From NCBI RefSeq assembly GCF_041725775.1, contig NZ_JBEUEL010000003.1, positions 62,001 to 126,000 of the forward strand: a stretch of 64,000 bases of DNA. The letters run 5' to 3'. Made by a program: the position numbers and the translations under genes. Of this stretch, positions 51,717 through 59,565 are shown piece by piece. The first letter of the stretch is position 1, and each line of letters opens with the position of its first letter. This DNA is from Pueribacillus sp041725775 (GTDB lineage: Bacteria > Bacillota > Bacilli > Bacillales > UBA6769). The notes beneath the pieces are model-generated. The model did not search any database, was not told the origin of the DNA, and saw only the letters and a list, made by a program, of their open reading frames with translations.

Positions 51717-52703
51717 GTGAAAGCAGTCGTCATTAAAGAACCAGGTGGTCCAGACATGCTATCGATTGAAAAAGTGGAAAAACCGAGTATCAATGCGAAT
51801 GAAGTGCTTGTTCGTGTTCGGGCGACAGCGCTGAACCGAGCGGATTTATTACAACGTAGAGGATTTTATCCGCCACCAAAAGGAGCTTCGAACATTCTTG
51901 GACTTGAAATGGCTGGTGAAGTCGTAGAAATAGGGGATCACGTGACGAAGGCGAAAAAAGGTGACAAAGTCTGCGCGCTTTTGCCTGGAGGTGGTTATGC
52001 CCAATATACAGTCGTACCAGAAGAGATGCTTATTCCTATTCCAGACAATTTAAGTTTTGAGCAAGCAGCGGCGATTCCAGAGGTTTTTTTAACTGCATAT
52101 TTGAATTTATTTATGCTCGGAAATCTAAAACGAGACTATAATGTTCTCGTACATGCTGGTGCGAGCGGTGTTGGAACAGCAGCAATCCAACTGATTCGTG
52201 AAGCGGGGGCAACAGCCTATGCAACAGCTGGTTCAAATGAAAAAATTGCTCGTGCTATCGAACTTGGTGCTTCGGACGGTTGGAATTATAATGAAGGCTC
52301 ATTTTTACCGTGGATAAAAGAAAAGACGAATCATAATGGGGTCAATATTGTTCTCGATTTTGTTGGAGCACCATATTTCGAAGATAATTTGCAATCATTA
52401 GCAATCGATGGCAGGCTCATCGTGATCGGAACGATGGGCGGGATACACGTAAATAATGTAAACTTAGGTTTTATTTTAAAAAATCGCCTTCAAATTATCG
52501 GAACAGCGTTACGGACACAGCCATTTGAAAAAAAGGTTGAGTTGACGAAGGCATTCACTAAATTTGCGTTGGAGCGGTTTAAAAATGGACGGCTACAACC
52601 AGTGATTGACAGCATTTACGATTGGAAAGACGTTTCAAAAGCACATGAATATATGGAATCAAATGCGAATATAGGTAAAATTATTTTGAACGTAACGGAC
52701 TAA
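51717..52703 (+). CDS. NAD(P)H-quinone oxidoreductase, PIG3-like (MDR family)
   Basis: 328 aa. N-terminal KAVVIKEPGGPDMLSIEKVE and RADLLQRRGFYPPPKG are typical of the PIG3/TP53I3 quinone reductase branch; Rossmann motif HAGASGVGTAAIQLIREAGA near residues 143-162. No zinc ligands. The GTG at 51717 follows AAGGAG by 9 bp; the GTG at 51708 abuts it. Single gene with a strong terminator. Confidence 0.88.
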   Translation: MKAVVIKEPGGPDMLSIEKVEKPSINANEVLVRVRATALNRADLLQRRGFYPPPKGASNILGLEMAGEVVEIGDHVTKAKKGDKVCALLPGGGYAQYTVVPEEMLIPIPDNLSFEQAAAIPEVFLTAYLNLFMLGNLKRDYNVLVHAGASGVGTAAIQLIREAGATAYATAGSNEKIARAIELGASDGWNYNEGSFLPWIKEKTNHNGVNIVLDFVGAPYFEDNLQSLAIDGRLIVIGTMGGIHVNNVNLGFILKNRLQIIGTALRTQPFEKKVELTKAFTKFALERFKNGRLQPVIDSIYDWKDVSKAHEYMESNANIGKIILNVTD

Positions 52704-52713
52704 CGAACAACAT

Positions 52714-52756
52714 GCTGACATCGTTCTCGTTTATAATGAACATGTCAGCTTTTTTT
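52714..52756 (+). terminator. Terminator
   Basis: GCTGACAT (52714-52721) / ATGTCAGC (52742-52749) extended by GTT/AAC, followed by TTTTTTT. Confidence 0.82.
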
Positions 52757-52837
52757 CACATAATAAACTTATATATGTTAAAATAAAGGGATAATAATAG
52801 GATAAATTTGTTTTGGGAAAGAGAGAGGGACCATGTT

Positions 52838-54112
52838 ATGAAGACAGAAGAAGGGACCACAGTGAGTAACAAAGTGAATATCGAAGAAATCATTATCGCT
52901 AATCAAAAGTTAAAAGATGTCATTAGTAAAACACCACTTCAACTTAATGATGTTCTGTCTGATAAATATGCGAGCAACGTTTATTTGAAACGAGAGGACT
53001 TGCAGAAAGTACGCTCGTTTAAACTGAGAGGAGCATACAACGCAATTCAGAGCTTGTCACCTGATGAAATGGAAAGAGGAGTTGTCTGTGCAAGTGCTGG
53101 AAACCATGCTCAAGGTGTGGCATATTCGTGTAAAGAATTACAGATTAACGGAAAGGTTTTTATGCCGACGACTACTCCAAGGCAAAAAGTTACGCAAGTG
53201 AAACGATTTGGCGGGGAATATATTGAAGTGATTTTAACAGGGGATACGTTTGATGATTCGTTTCAAAAAGCGAACAATTATTGTAATGAGCATAAAATGA
53301 CATTTATTCATCCATTTGACGATTGTAAAACGATTGTCGGACAAGGAACGATCGGGATGGAAGTAATGAACGAGATAGAAGAACCACCAGATTATGTGTT
53401 TTTAAGTATCGGTGGCGGAGGTCTTGCTGCAGGTGTCGCTACTTATATAAAAAGCATTAGCCCTGAAACGAAAATCATTGGTGTTGAACCGAGCGGTGCG
53501 CCTACAATGAAAGAATCGTTCCGACAAGGAAAAGTCGTCAACCTTGAAAAAATTGATAAATTCGTTGATGGGGCCGCCGTGAAAAAAGTTGGCAAGATAA
53601 CATTTAATATTTGTAAAGACTTACTCGATGACGTCGTTATCGTTCCAGAAGGGAAAATTTGTACGACCATCCTTGATTTATATAACGAAAATGCGATCGT
53701 TGCTGAACCAGCTGGGGCACTTTCGATTGCAGCGCTCGATTTTTATGCTGATGAAATTAAAGGTAAAAATGTCGTCTGTATTTTAAGTGGCGGTAATAAT
53801 GACATTGGCAGAATGCAAGAAATTAAAGAGAAGTCGCTGATTTACGAAGGATTAAAACATTACTTTATCGTTAACTTTCCACAACGGGCGGGTGCATTGC
53901 GTGAGTTTATCGAAGAAGTGCTCGGACCACACGATGACATTACACGATTTGAATATACGAAGAAAAATAACCGTGAAGAAGGTCCGGCACTCGTCGGAAT
54001 CGAATTGAAATGTCGGGAAGATTACGAACCGCTCATCTCAAGACTAAAAACAAAAGGCTTTCGGTATATCGAAATTAATAATGATGAAGATTTATTCCAT
54101 CTTTTAATTTGA
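52838..54112 (+). CDS. ilvA: Threonine ammonia-lyase (threonine dehydratase)
   Basis: 424 aa. PLP enzyme converting threonine to 2-oxobutyrate for isoleucine synthesis. PLP lysine in RSFKLRGAYNA near residue 64, glycine loop SIGGGGLAAGV near 190, and a C-terminal single ACT-like regulatory domain (about 340-424, beginning YFIVNFPQRAGALREFIEEV), the short Bacillus-type layout. The ATG at 52838 follows GAGAGGGA by 7 bp; an upstream start at 52808 lacks an RBS. It is away from other ilv genes. Confidence 0.9.
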   Translation: MKTEEGTTVSNKVNIEEIIIANQKLKDVISKTPLQLNDVLSDKYASNVYLKREDLQKVRSFKLRGAYNAIQSLSPDEMERGVVCASAGNHAQGVAYSCKELQINGKVFMPTTTPRQKVTQVKRFGGEYIEVILTGDTFDDSFQKANNYCNEHKMTFIHPFDDCKTIVGQGTIGMEVMNEIEEPPDYVFLSIGGGGLAAGVATYIKSISPETKIIGVEPSGAPTMKESFRQGKVVNLEKIDKFVDGAAVKKVGKITFNICKDLLDDVVIVPEGKICTTILDLYNENAIVAEPAGALSIAALDFYADEIKGKNVVCILSGGNNDIGRMQEIKEKSLIYEGLKHYFIVNFPQRAGALREFIEEVLGPHDDITRFEYTKKNNREEGPALVGIELKCREDYEPLISRLKTKGFRYIEINNDEDLFHLLI

Positions 54113-54208
54113 GTATACACTTAATATAAGTCCTCGATATGCTCGTTGACAGGATGGGCCTTACGGAGCGGTTAAACTGTAATAAAATGAGAAAAGGGGT
54201 CGTCTGAT

Positions 54209-54850
54209 TTGAGTATTGATTTGGCATCAATTGAAGGCATATTCAAAAATCGACGTGCTAATTTATTAGGTCATGAGCAGATGAGAATTGCTTCGGTATT
54301 GTTGCCACTTCTAGAAAAAGACGGGCAAACTCATGTTTTATTTCAGGTGCGTGGGAAACGACTACGAACACAACCAGGCGAAATTTGCTTTCCTGGCGGT
54401 GGAGTTGAAAGGCAAGATAAAAATGAGGCGGAAACAGCGATTCGGGAAACATGTGAAGAGCTAGGCTTAGAAAAGCAACACATTAAAATGGTTGCTCCGC
54501 TTGATCTTTACGTCACACCATTTCATGCGATCATTTATCCGTACGTAGGAGTAATCCTTCAGCCTGAGGCAATTTGCCCAGATGATTTTGAAGTGGAAGA
54601 AGTGTTTACTGTTCCGTTGGATTACTTGCTTAACTACAAACCAAAGCAACATCCTGTTCATTTACAAGTAAAACCGGATGATTCGTTTCCTTACCATTTA
54701 ATCCCAAGAGGGAAATATTATAAATGGCGTACTGGTCAAGTACCTGAATACTTTTATTTCTACGATAAATACGTCATATGGGGATTAACGGCAAGGATTT
54801 TAACGAACTTTTTAACGGTAATTAAAGGGCAAGAATTGACAATTAAATAA
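54209..54850 (+). CDS. CoA pyrophosphatase (Nudix, YeaB/NUDT7-like)
   Basis: 213 aa. Nudix box near residues 66-88 (GGGVE...EAETAIRETCEELGL) preceded by RTQPGEICFPGG, the UPF0035 signature of CoA-pyrophosphatases that cleave CoA to 3',5'-ADP and phosphopantetheine. Starts with TTG after AAAGGGG. Single gene closed by a strong terminator. Confidence 0.85.
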   Translation: MSIDLASIEGIFKNRRANLLGHEQMRIASVLLPLLEKDGQTHVLFQVRGKRLRTQPGEICFPGGGVERQDKNEAETAIRETCEELGLEKQHIKMVAPLDLYVTPFHAIIYPYVGVILQPEAICPDDFEVEEVFTVPLDYLLNYKPKQHPVHLQVKPDDSFPYHLIPRGKYYKWRTGQVPEYFYFYDKYVIWGLTARILTNFLTVIKGQELTIK

Positions 54851-54859
54851 ACTTTATCG

Positions 54860-54906
54860 AAAAAGATGTATTGGTAGACTGTTCCATTCACAATACATCT
54901 TTTTTC
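54860..54906. terminator. Bidirectional terminator
   Basis: Perfect 14-bp stem AAAAAGATGTATTG (54860-54873) / CAATACATCTTTTT (54891-54904), between the Nudix gene (+) and the lipase-like gene (-). Confidence 0.87.
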
Positions 54907-54908
54907 AT

Positions 54909-55706
54909 TCAATGTGATTTTAAATCTAATAGCACAGATGAAGCCTTTTCCGCGACTGATGATTGGCGGACTAAGTCTAAATGGTTGTACGTTGGGAAGT
55001 CTGCTAAATGTACAGCCCCTTCAGCTAAGACGGAATTTTCGGGTACGAGGCCATCACTTTTCGTTTTGTAGATGAGCCGTAAGGTAAGCCAAGCAAATAA
55101 CACCTCACCGATAACACCAAAATTATTTAAAGGGTTACGCGTTGTATATCCTCGGATGGTGTAAATCTTTCCGTTGTTCCAAAGTGGAGCACGATGAATC
55201 GGACAGCGTGTATTAAACTCTTTTGTCCATCCAGGCGTTAAATTTTCAAAGGCTTTTCTAGCTCCGATTAAAAAACTGAGCCATTTATAAAAGACAGCTA
55301 GAGGCGATCCGTAATTAGGTGTTCCTAGTGTTACGAGATTTGTGACTGTATTTGGATTATTGAAAATATATTGTCTTGCGACAAGTCCACCCATACTGTG
55401 AGCAATAATGTGAAAATGCTCCCCTAAATGATGTTTTTCCTGCAAAATACGAACTTTCTTTTCAACTTCTAATGCTTGCTTTTCCACAGAGTCTGCTCCA
55501 GAACGGTAGTTATTTGCTCCGATGGAATACACAATTTTTCCATTAAAATAATTTTGTTTTACCTTTGTTTCGGAATTTGTATAAATAATGTATACATTAT
55601 TAGAACCCCAAAGATTAGTAATCGTATGTAAAAAATTTTTACCCCATTTATGAATATTGATTAAACCGCTTATGAGCACCAAATCTGTTGGGTTGTTTTC
55701 TACCAT
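54909..55706 (-). CDS. Alpha/beta hydrolase (lipase/PGAP1-like)
   Basis: 265 aa. N-terminal LVLISGLINIHKWG (oxyanion region) and nucleophile elbow IIAHSMGGLVARQYIF near residues 103-118, followed by NLVTLGTPNYGSPLA, a lipase/PGAP1-type sequence. A His near the end (NHLDLVRQ) fits the catalytic triad. No signal peptide, so cytoplasmic or peripheral. RBS GGAGTGGGGG. Substrate unknown. Confidence 0.83.
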   Translation of the reverse strand: MVENNPTDLVLISGLINIHKWGKNFLHTITNLWGSNNVYIIYTNSETKVKQNYFNGKIVYSIGANNYRSGADSVEKQALEVEKKVRILQEKHHLGEHFHIIAHSMGGLVARQYIFNNPNTVTNLVTLGTPNYGSPLAVFYKWLSFLIGARKAFENLTPGWTKEFNTRCPIHRAPLWNNGKIYTIRGYTTRNPLNNFGVIGEVLFAWLTLRLIYKTKSDGLVPENSVLAEGAVHLADFPTYNHLDLVRQSSVAEKASSVLLDLKSH

Positions 55707-56010
55707 TGTCCCCCACTCCTTTCATCTCTCGCTTTTAATCATTTTAAAGTAGTATTCATTCAATAGATATCCCTATAAAAGTCGGATGAACATCGGTAAT
55801 TCGACAAAAGTATGGATGCGATACAGAAGTGATAAAAGTTGGAATTGTTTTTTAATATCTTTTTAAAAAAAGACGAGTTACAATAATAGAGAATACATTT
55901 TGGTAACAATTAAATGGTTTACTTTCATTTGTTTATTATTTAACATGTTAGTGGAAAGCTAAGAAAAGAATGTTGAAATATGTTGAATCAATGAGAAGTG
56001 AGCTGAAGAA

Positions 56011-57636
56011 ATGGATTTACAAACATTGCTGTTTTCTTTTTTTGGTGGTCTAGGTATTTTTCTATTCGGTATTAAATCAATGGGGGATGGTCTACAAAAA
56101 GTTGCAGGAGATGGACTGCGAGATTTGCTTGATCGGTTTACGACGAAACCGCTTATGGGTGTTCTTACCGGAATTGTTGTTACGATTTTAATTCAGTCGA
56201 GCTCAGGGACAACAGTGTTAACGATTGGATTAGTTACAGCAGGGTTTATGACATTACGTCAAGCGATAGGTGTCATCATGGGCGCGAACATCGGGACAAC
56301 AGTGACAGCGTTTATTATCGGTATTAACATCTCCGAATACGCATTACCGATTATAGCGCTTGGAGCTTTTTTAATTTTTTTCTTTAAAAATCATAAAATT
56401 AACAACTTAGGTCAAGTCTTTTTCGGATTTGGTTCACTCTTCTTTGGCTTAACATTAATGGGCGATGGGATGAAGCCACTTCGCGATGCACCTGCGTTTA
56501 CTGATTTAACGCTTTCAATGTCAGACAATCCCTTGCTAGGCGTACTGATTGGTATTATTTTTACGATGATTGTCCAAAGTTCATCGGCAGCAATTGGTTT
56601 GTTGCAGACTCTTTTTGACCAAGGTGCAATCAGTTTGCATGCTGCATTACCAGTGTTGTTTGGGGACAATATCGGAACGACGATTACAGCTATTTTAGCT
56701 TCAATTGGTGCTTCGGTTGCGGCACGTAGGGCAGCACTTGTGCACGTTATTTTTAACGTTATTGGGACGATCATTGTATTAATTTTATTTGTTCCGTTTA
56801 CGCATTTTATTGAATTTTTACAAGCGAGCCTTGATTTAAATCCCCGTATGACAATTGCGTTTGCTCACGGTACATTTAATGTTGCAAATACGATTATTCA
56901 ATTTCCGTTTATTGCAGCACTCGCTTGGATTGTAACGAAATTAGTTCCAGGCGAAGATCGGATGATTGAAAATAAAGCTGTTCATTTAGGTGAACAATTT
57001 ATTCGTCAATCTCCTTCCGTTGCACTCGGGCAAGGGAAAAAAGAAGTGCTAAGGATGGCAAAATTAGCTATGCAAGGAATTGAAGAAGTAGGCAATTATT
57101 TTAAAACACAAGGAAAAAAGCACCGCGAGATTATTCCGCAAATTGAAGATGCGTTAAACAACTTGGATAAAAAAATTACTGAATACTTAGTGAAGATCTC
57201 TTACCATTCTTTGACAGACCAAGACTTAAAAACACACCACATGTTATTAGATACGGTTATAAATCTTGAACGGATCGGAGATCATATGGAAAATATTATG
57301 GAACTCGTTGATAGTCAAATTAACAATAAGGTAAAATTCTCTGATGAAGCGTTGAAAGATTTAGATGAAATGTTCAATCTTACGCTCTCAACTTTGAAGC
57401 AATCAATAGCAGCATTAGAAACCGATGATTTAGAAGAAGCAAAAGCTGTGATTGTGAAAGAACGCCAAATTGATGAGATGGAACGCGAACTCCGCAGAAA
57501 ACATATTATTCGACTAAATGCGAATCAATGTACAGGAACTGCCGGCATCGTGTATGTTGACATCGTCAGCAATCTCGAACGGATCGGGGATCACGCCGTG
57601 AATATTGCTGACGGTGTTATCGGAGAAGAACATTGA
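56011..57636 (+). CDS. Na/Pi cotransporter family protein with PhoU-like domain
   Basis: 541 aa. Two repeated membrane halves each with the QSSS signature (TILIQSSSGTTVLTIG near residue 53 and MIVQSSSAAIGLLQ near 188), then a cytoplasmic PhoU-like helical domain (about 340-541) with two copies of the VxNLERIGDH motif. Sodium-dependent phosphate uptake, with PhoU-like feedback built in. The 300 bp upstream is AT-rich with no recognised Pho box or riboswitch. RBS is weak (GTGAGCTGAAG). Confidence 0.88.
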   Translation: MDLQTLLFSFFGGLGIFLFGIKSMGDGLQKVAGDGLRDLLDRFTTKPLMGVLTGIVVTILIQSSSGTTVLTIGLVTAGFMTLRQAIGVIMGANIGTTVTAFIIGINISEYALPIIALGAFLIFFFKNHKINNLGQVFFGFGSLFFGLTLMGDGMKPLRDAPAFTDLTLSMSDNPLLGVLIGIIFTMIVQSSSAAIGLLQTLFDQGAISLHAALPVLFGDNIGTTITAILASIGASVAARRAALVHVIFNVIGTIIVLILFVPFTHFIEFLQASLDLNPRMTIAFAHGTFNVANTIIQFPFIAALAWIVTKLVPGEDRMIENKAVHLGEQFIRQSPSVALGQGKKEVLRMAKLAMQGIEEVGNYFKTQGKKHREIIPQIEDALNNLDKKITEYLVKISYHSLTDQDLKTHHMLLDTVINLERIGDHMENIMELVDSQINNKVKFSDEALKDLDEMFNLTLSTLKQSIAALETDDLEEAKAVIVKERQIDEMERELRRKHIIRLNANQCTGTAGIVYVDIVSNLERIGDHAVNIADGVIGEEH

Positions 57637-57641
57637 AAGCT

Positions 57642-57677
57642 AATCAACCTCCCAAACCATTGGGAGGTTGATTTTAT
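57642..57677 (+). terminator. Terminator after the Na/Pi transporter
   Basis: Perfect 14-bp stem AATCAACCTCCCAA (57642-57655) / TTGGGAGGTTGATT (57660-57673), loop ACCA, then TTATG. Confidence 0.82.
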
Positions 57678-58258
57678 GTAAAAAATATACATACACTATA
57701 CTGAAAAAATGGTTTTGTTGATTTTTACGTGAAGCAAATAAGAGGAAATATGCGCAAAATATTCCAAAAAATTACACAAAAAAATGATATGGCGTGAAAT
57801 GGCACTATAAAAGCAATGAAATAAAATCTTGCATGTTTTCAGAAAAAACAAACTAAACAATATTGACAGAAATCATAAAATATTGCAGAATAATATATAA
57901 ATTACAACAAAGGACAAAATACTACAATTTATGGGAAATTATCAAACAAGATAATGACGGTTAAAAGGATCATAAATACCTTCATATATTAAATTTTAAA
58001 AAATCCCTATATTCATATCTTTACTTTATACATGATCAGTTGAAAGGGCTTTCTACAAGCGCAATCCTTAATTCAGCACATGCTTTTGATTTATAGCTGA
58101 AGTACAGGATCTATATAAATATTTTTACGCGCTAAATCGTTTTTATCTGTCTGAACAATCTGCTTCAAACAGCGTGAGGGGGGAGGATAGGGTTACATAC
58201 TAAGGTCGTATCGCTTCTAAACCAAGTCTATGAATCTTTCAAGGAGGGCTAAAGAAAA
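57678..58258. other. 580-bp AT-rich non-coding region upstream of the surface protein
   Basis: No open frame of note on either strand. Long A/T tracts fill 57680-58020. A TTGACA at 57863-57868 has no well-spaced -10 box. The last 40 bp hold the RBS AAGGAGGG of the surface protein. The length suggests a long, possibly regulated, 5' leader. Confidence 0.5.
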
Positions 58259-59287
58259 ATGAAGCAATTTTTGAAAAAAACTGGGATAACAGCTTTGGCA
58301 GTTCCACTTATAGCACTTTACTCGGGTCAGGCTGGACAAGTGAGTGCAGCTGAGGAAACTAAAACATTGGAGTATCGCTGTACTGGAAGTGCCGCAGGTC
58401 TAATTGATGTTAATATCAATATGGATGTGGAAATTAGTTCAACGGTACCCGAGTCTGTAGAACCAGATGCTGAATTTTCAATTCAAAACTCTTATACAAC
58501 TATTAGCATGGAAGTAACCGACATATTAAGAACTGCAGCAAACCCACTTCAGGGGGAAGTGTCACAATTTAATTTAAAACTTAATAATGCTACAGAAACT
58601 GGCTCAGGATCCGATGTAGTGAATGTAGCGTCAGAGCCTTTAGCCTTTGGTCCAATTAATATTGTTGATGAAGATGAAACCGTTGAATTTAGAGTTCCGG
58701 AAGCAGACGGAATTAATGTAGATTTAACTGCCGATGAATCTGGTAATGTTGAAATTTCAGCTGGAGAAATTATTACGAACGTTACTGTACTAGGTGGTTT
58801 AACATCTGTTGATGTAACATGTACGCCAATTGATGGTCAAAATCTCGTTTTAAATTCAATTGAAATTGCTGGTGAAGATCGAGGTGATAGTGACCCAGGT
58901 AATGATGAAGATCCAGGTGAAGAACCGGGTGATAACAATAACGGTGAAGGGCCAAGCGATGGCAACGACGATGAAGACCTAGGTAATAACAATGACGGTG
59001 AAGGTCCGGGCGCTGACAACGACAGTGAAGACACTGGAAATGGTAATGACGATGAAGGACCGGGAAGTGACAATGATGGTGATGATAACGATGGAACTAC
59101 TAACATAGATGGTAGTGACAACGGATCAGACGATACTAAGAAGAAAACAAGTGATGAAAACGAAAAAGGTGGAGAACTGCCTAAAACAGCTACGAATACT
59201 CCTGTGATCCTCTTACTTGGTTCGATCTTAGCTTTGGCTGGAGGGGCATTAGTCCTTTTCAGAAAGAAACAAGTGATGATTGAATAA
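58259..59287 (+). CDS. Cell-wall-anchored surface protein with LPKTA sorting signal
   Basis: 342 aa. Signal peptide (about 1-30, ending VSAAEE), a beta-rich N domain (about 31-205), then a ~100-residue linker almost wholly of Asp, Asn, Gly, Glu and Ser (about 210-305). It ends with a sortase signal: LPKTA, a hydrophobic helix (VILLLGSILALAGGALVLF) and RKK. The LPXTA form differs from LPXTG and is the type used by class D-like sortases in bacilli. Two cysteines (C in YRCTGS and C in DVTCTP) could bridge the N domain. No sortase gene is in the window. RBS AAGGAGGG. Confidence 0.83.
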   Translation: MKQFLKKTGITALAVPLIALYSGQAGQVSAAEETKTLEYRCTGSAAGLIDVNINMDVEISSTVPESVEPDAEFSIQNSYTTISMEVTDILRTAANPLQGEVSQFNLKLNNATETGSGSDVVNVASEPLAFGPINIVDEDETVEFRVPEADGINVDLTADESGNVEISAGEIITNVTVLGGLTSVDVTCTPIDGQNLVLNSIEIAGEDRGDSDPGNDEDPGEEPGDNNNGEGPSDGNDDEDLGNNNDGEGPGADNDSEDTGNGNDDEGPGSDNDGDDNDGTTNIDGSDNGSDDTKKKTSDENEKGGELPKTATNTPVILLLGSILALAGGALVLFRKKQVMIE

Positions 59288-59425
59288 AAAATTATGAATG
59301 AGGCACGCATGCTGTACGAGTGATGGTATGTGTGCTTTTTACCAAAAAACATGAAAATATCATCATCAGTTTATCAATGCGCTAATACAAATAAATAAAG
59401 CATTTTTAAAAAAAGAAAACAAAAA

Positions 59426-59446
59426 AGAAAGCGCTTACAGTATAAT
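59426..59446 (+). promoter_or_regulatory. Candidate cre site and -10 box
   Basis: AGAAAGCGCTTACA (59426-59439) fits the CcpA cre consensus except its first base; TATAAT follows at 59441-59446. A CcpA dimer here would block this promoter, which points to carbon catabolite repression of the downstream YhgE/Pip gene. Confidence 0.5.
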
Positions 59447-59470
59447 GGAGTTGAAAGGAGGTTATTAAAT

Positions 59471-59560
59471 ATTCAAAGATTTCAAACAACCGATAAAGGC
59501 AGAGTCGTATGGTCATGTTTGATGACTGAAAAGTGTGAAGCTTTATTTATGGAGGTGTAA
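59471..59560 (+). CDS. Possible 29-codon leader peptide with non-standard start
   Basis: A very strong Shine-Dalgarno AAAGGAGGT (59454-59462) is followed not by ATG/GTG/TTG but by ATT at 59471 (9-nt spacing), opening 29 codons (IQRFQTTDKGRVVWS...) to a TAA that overlaps the RBS of the YhgE/Pip gene. It may be an inefficiently initiated leader peptide or the trace of a mutated gene. Translation is unproven. Confidence 0.25.
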   Translation: MQRFQTTDKGRVVWSCLMTEKCEALFMEV

Positions 59561-59565
59561 CTTCA

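Noticed and set aside
58900..59120. Minus-strand 171-codon frame rich in Ser/Pro/Leu opposite the surface protein
   Set aside because: Antisense shadow of the Asp/Gly/Asn linker; the plus strand has the signal peptide, RBS and sorting signal.
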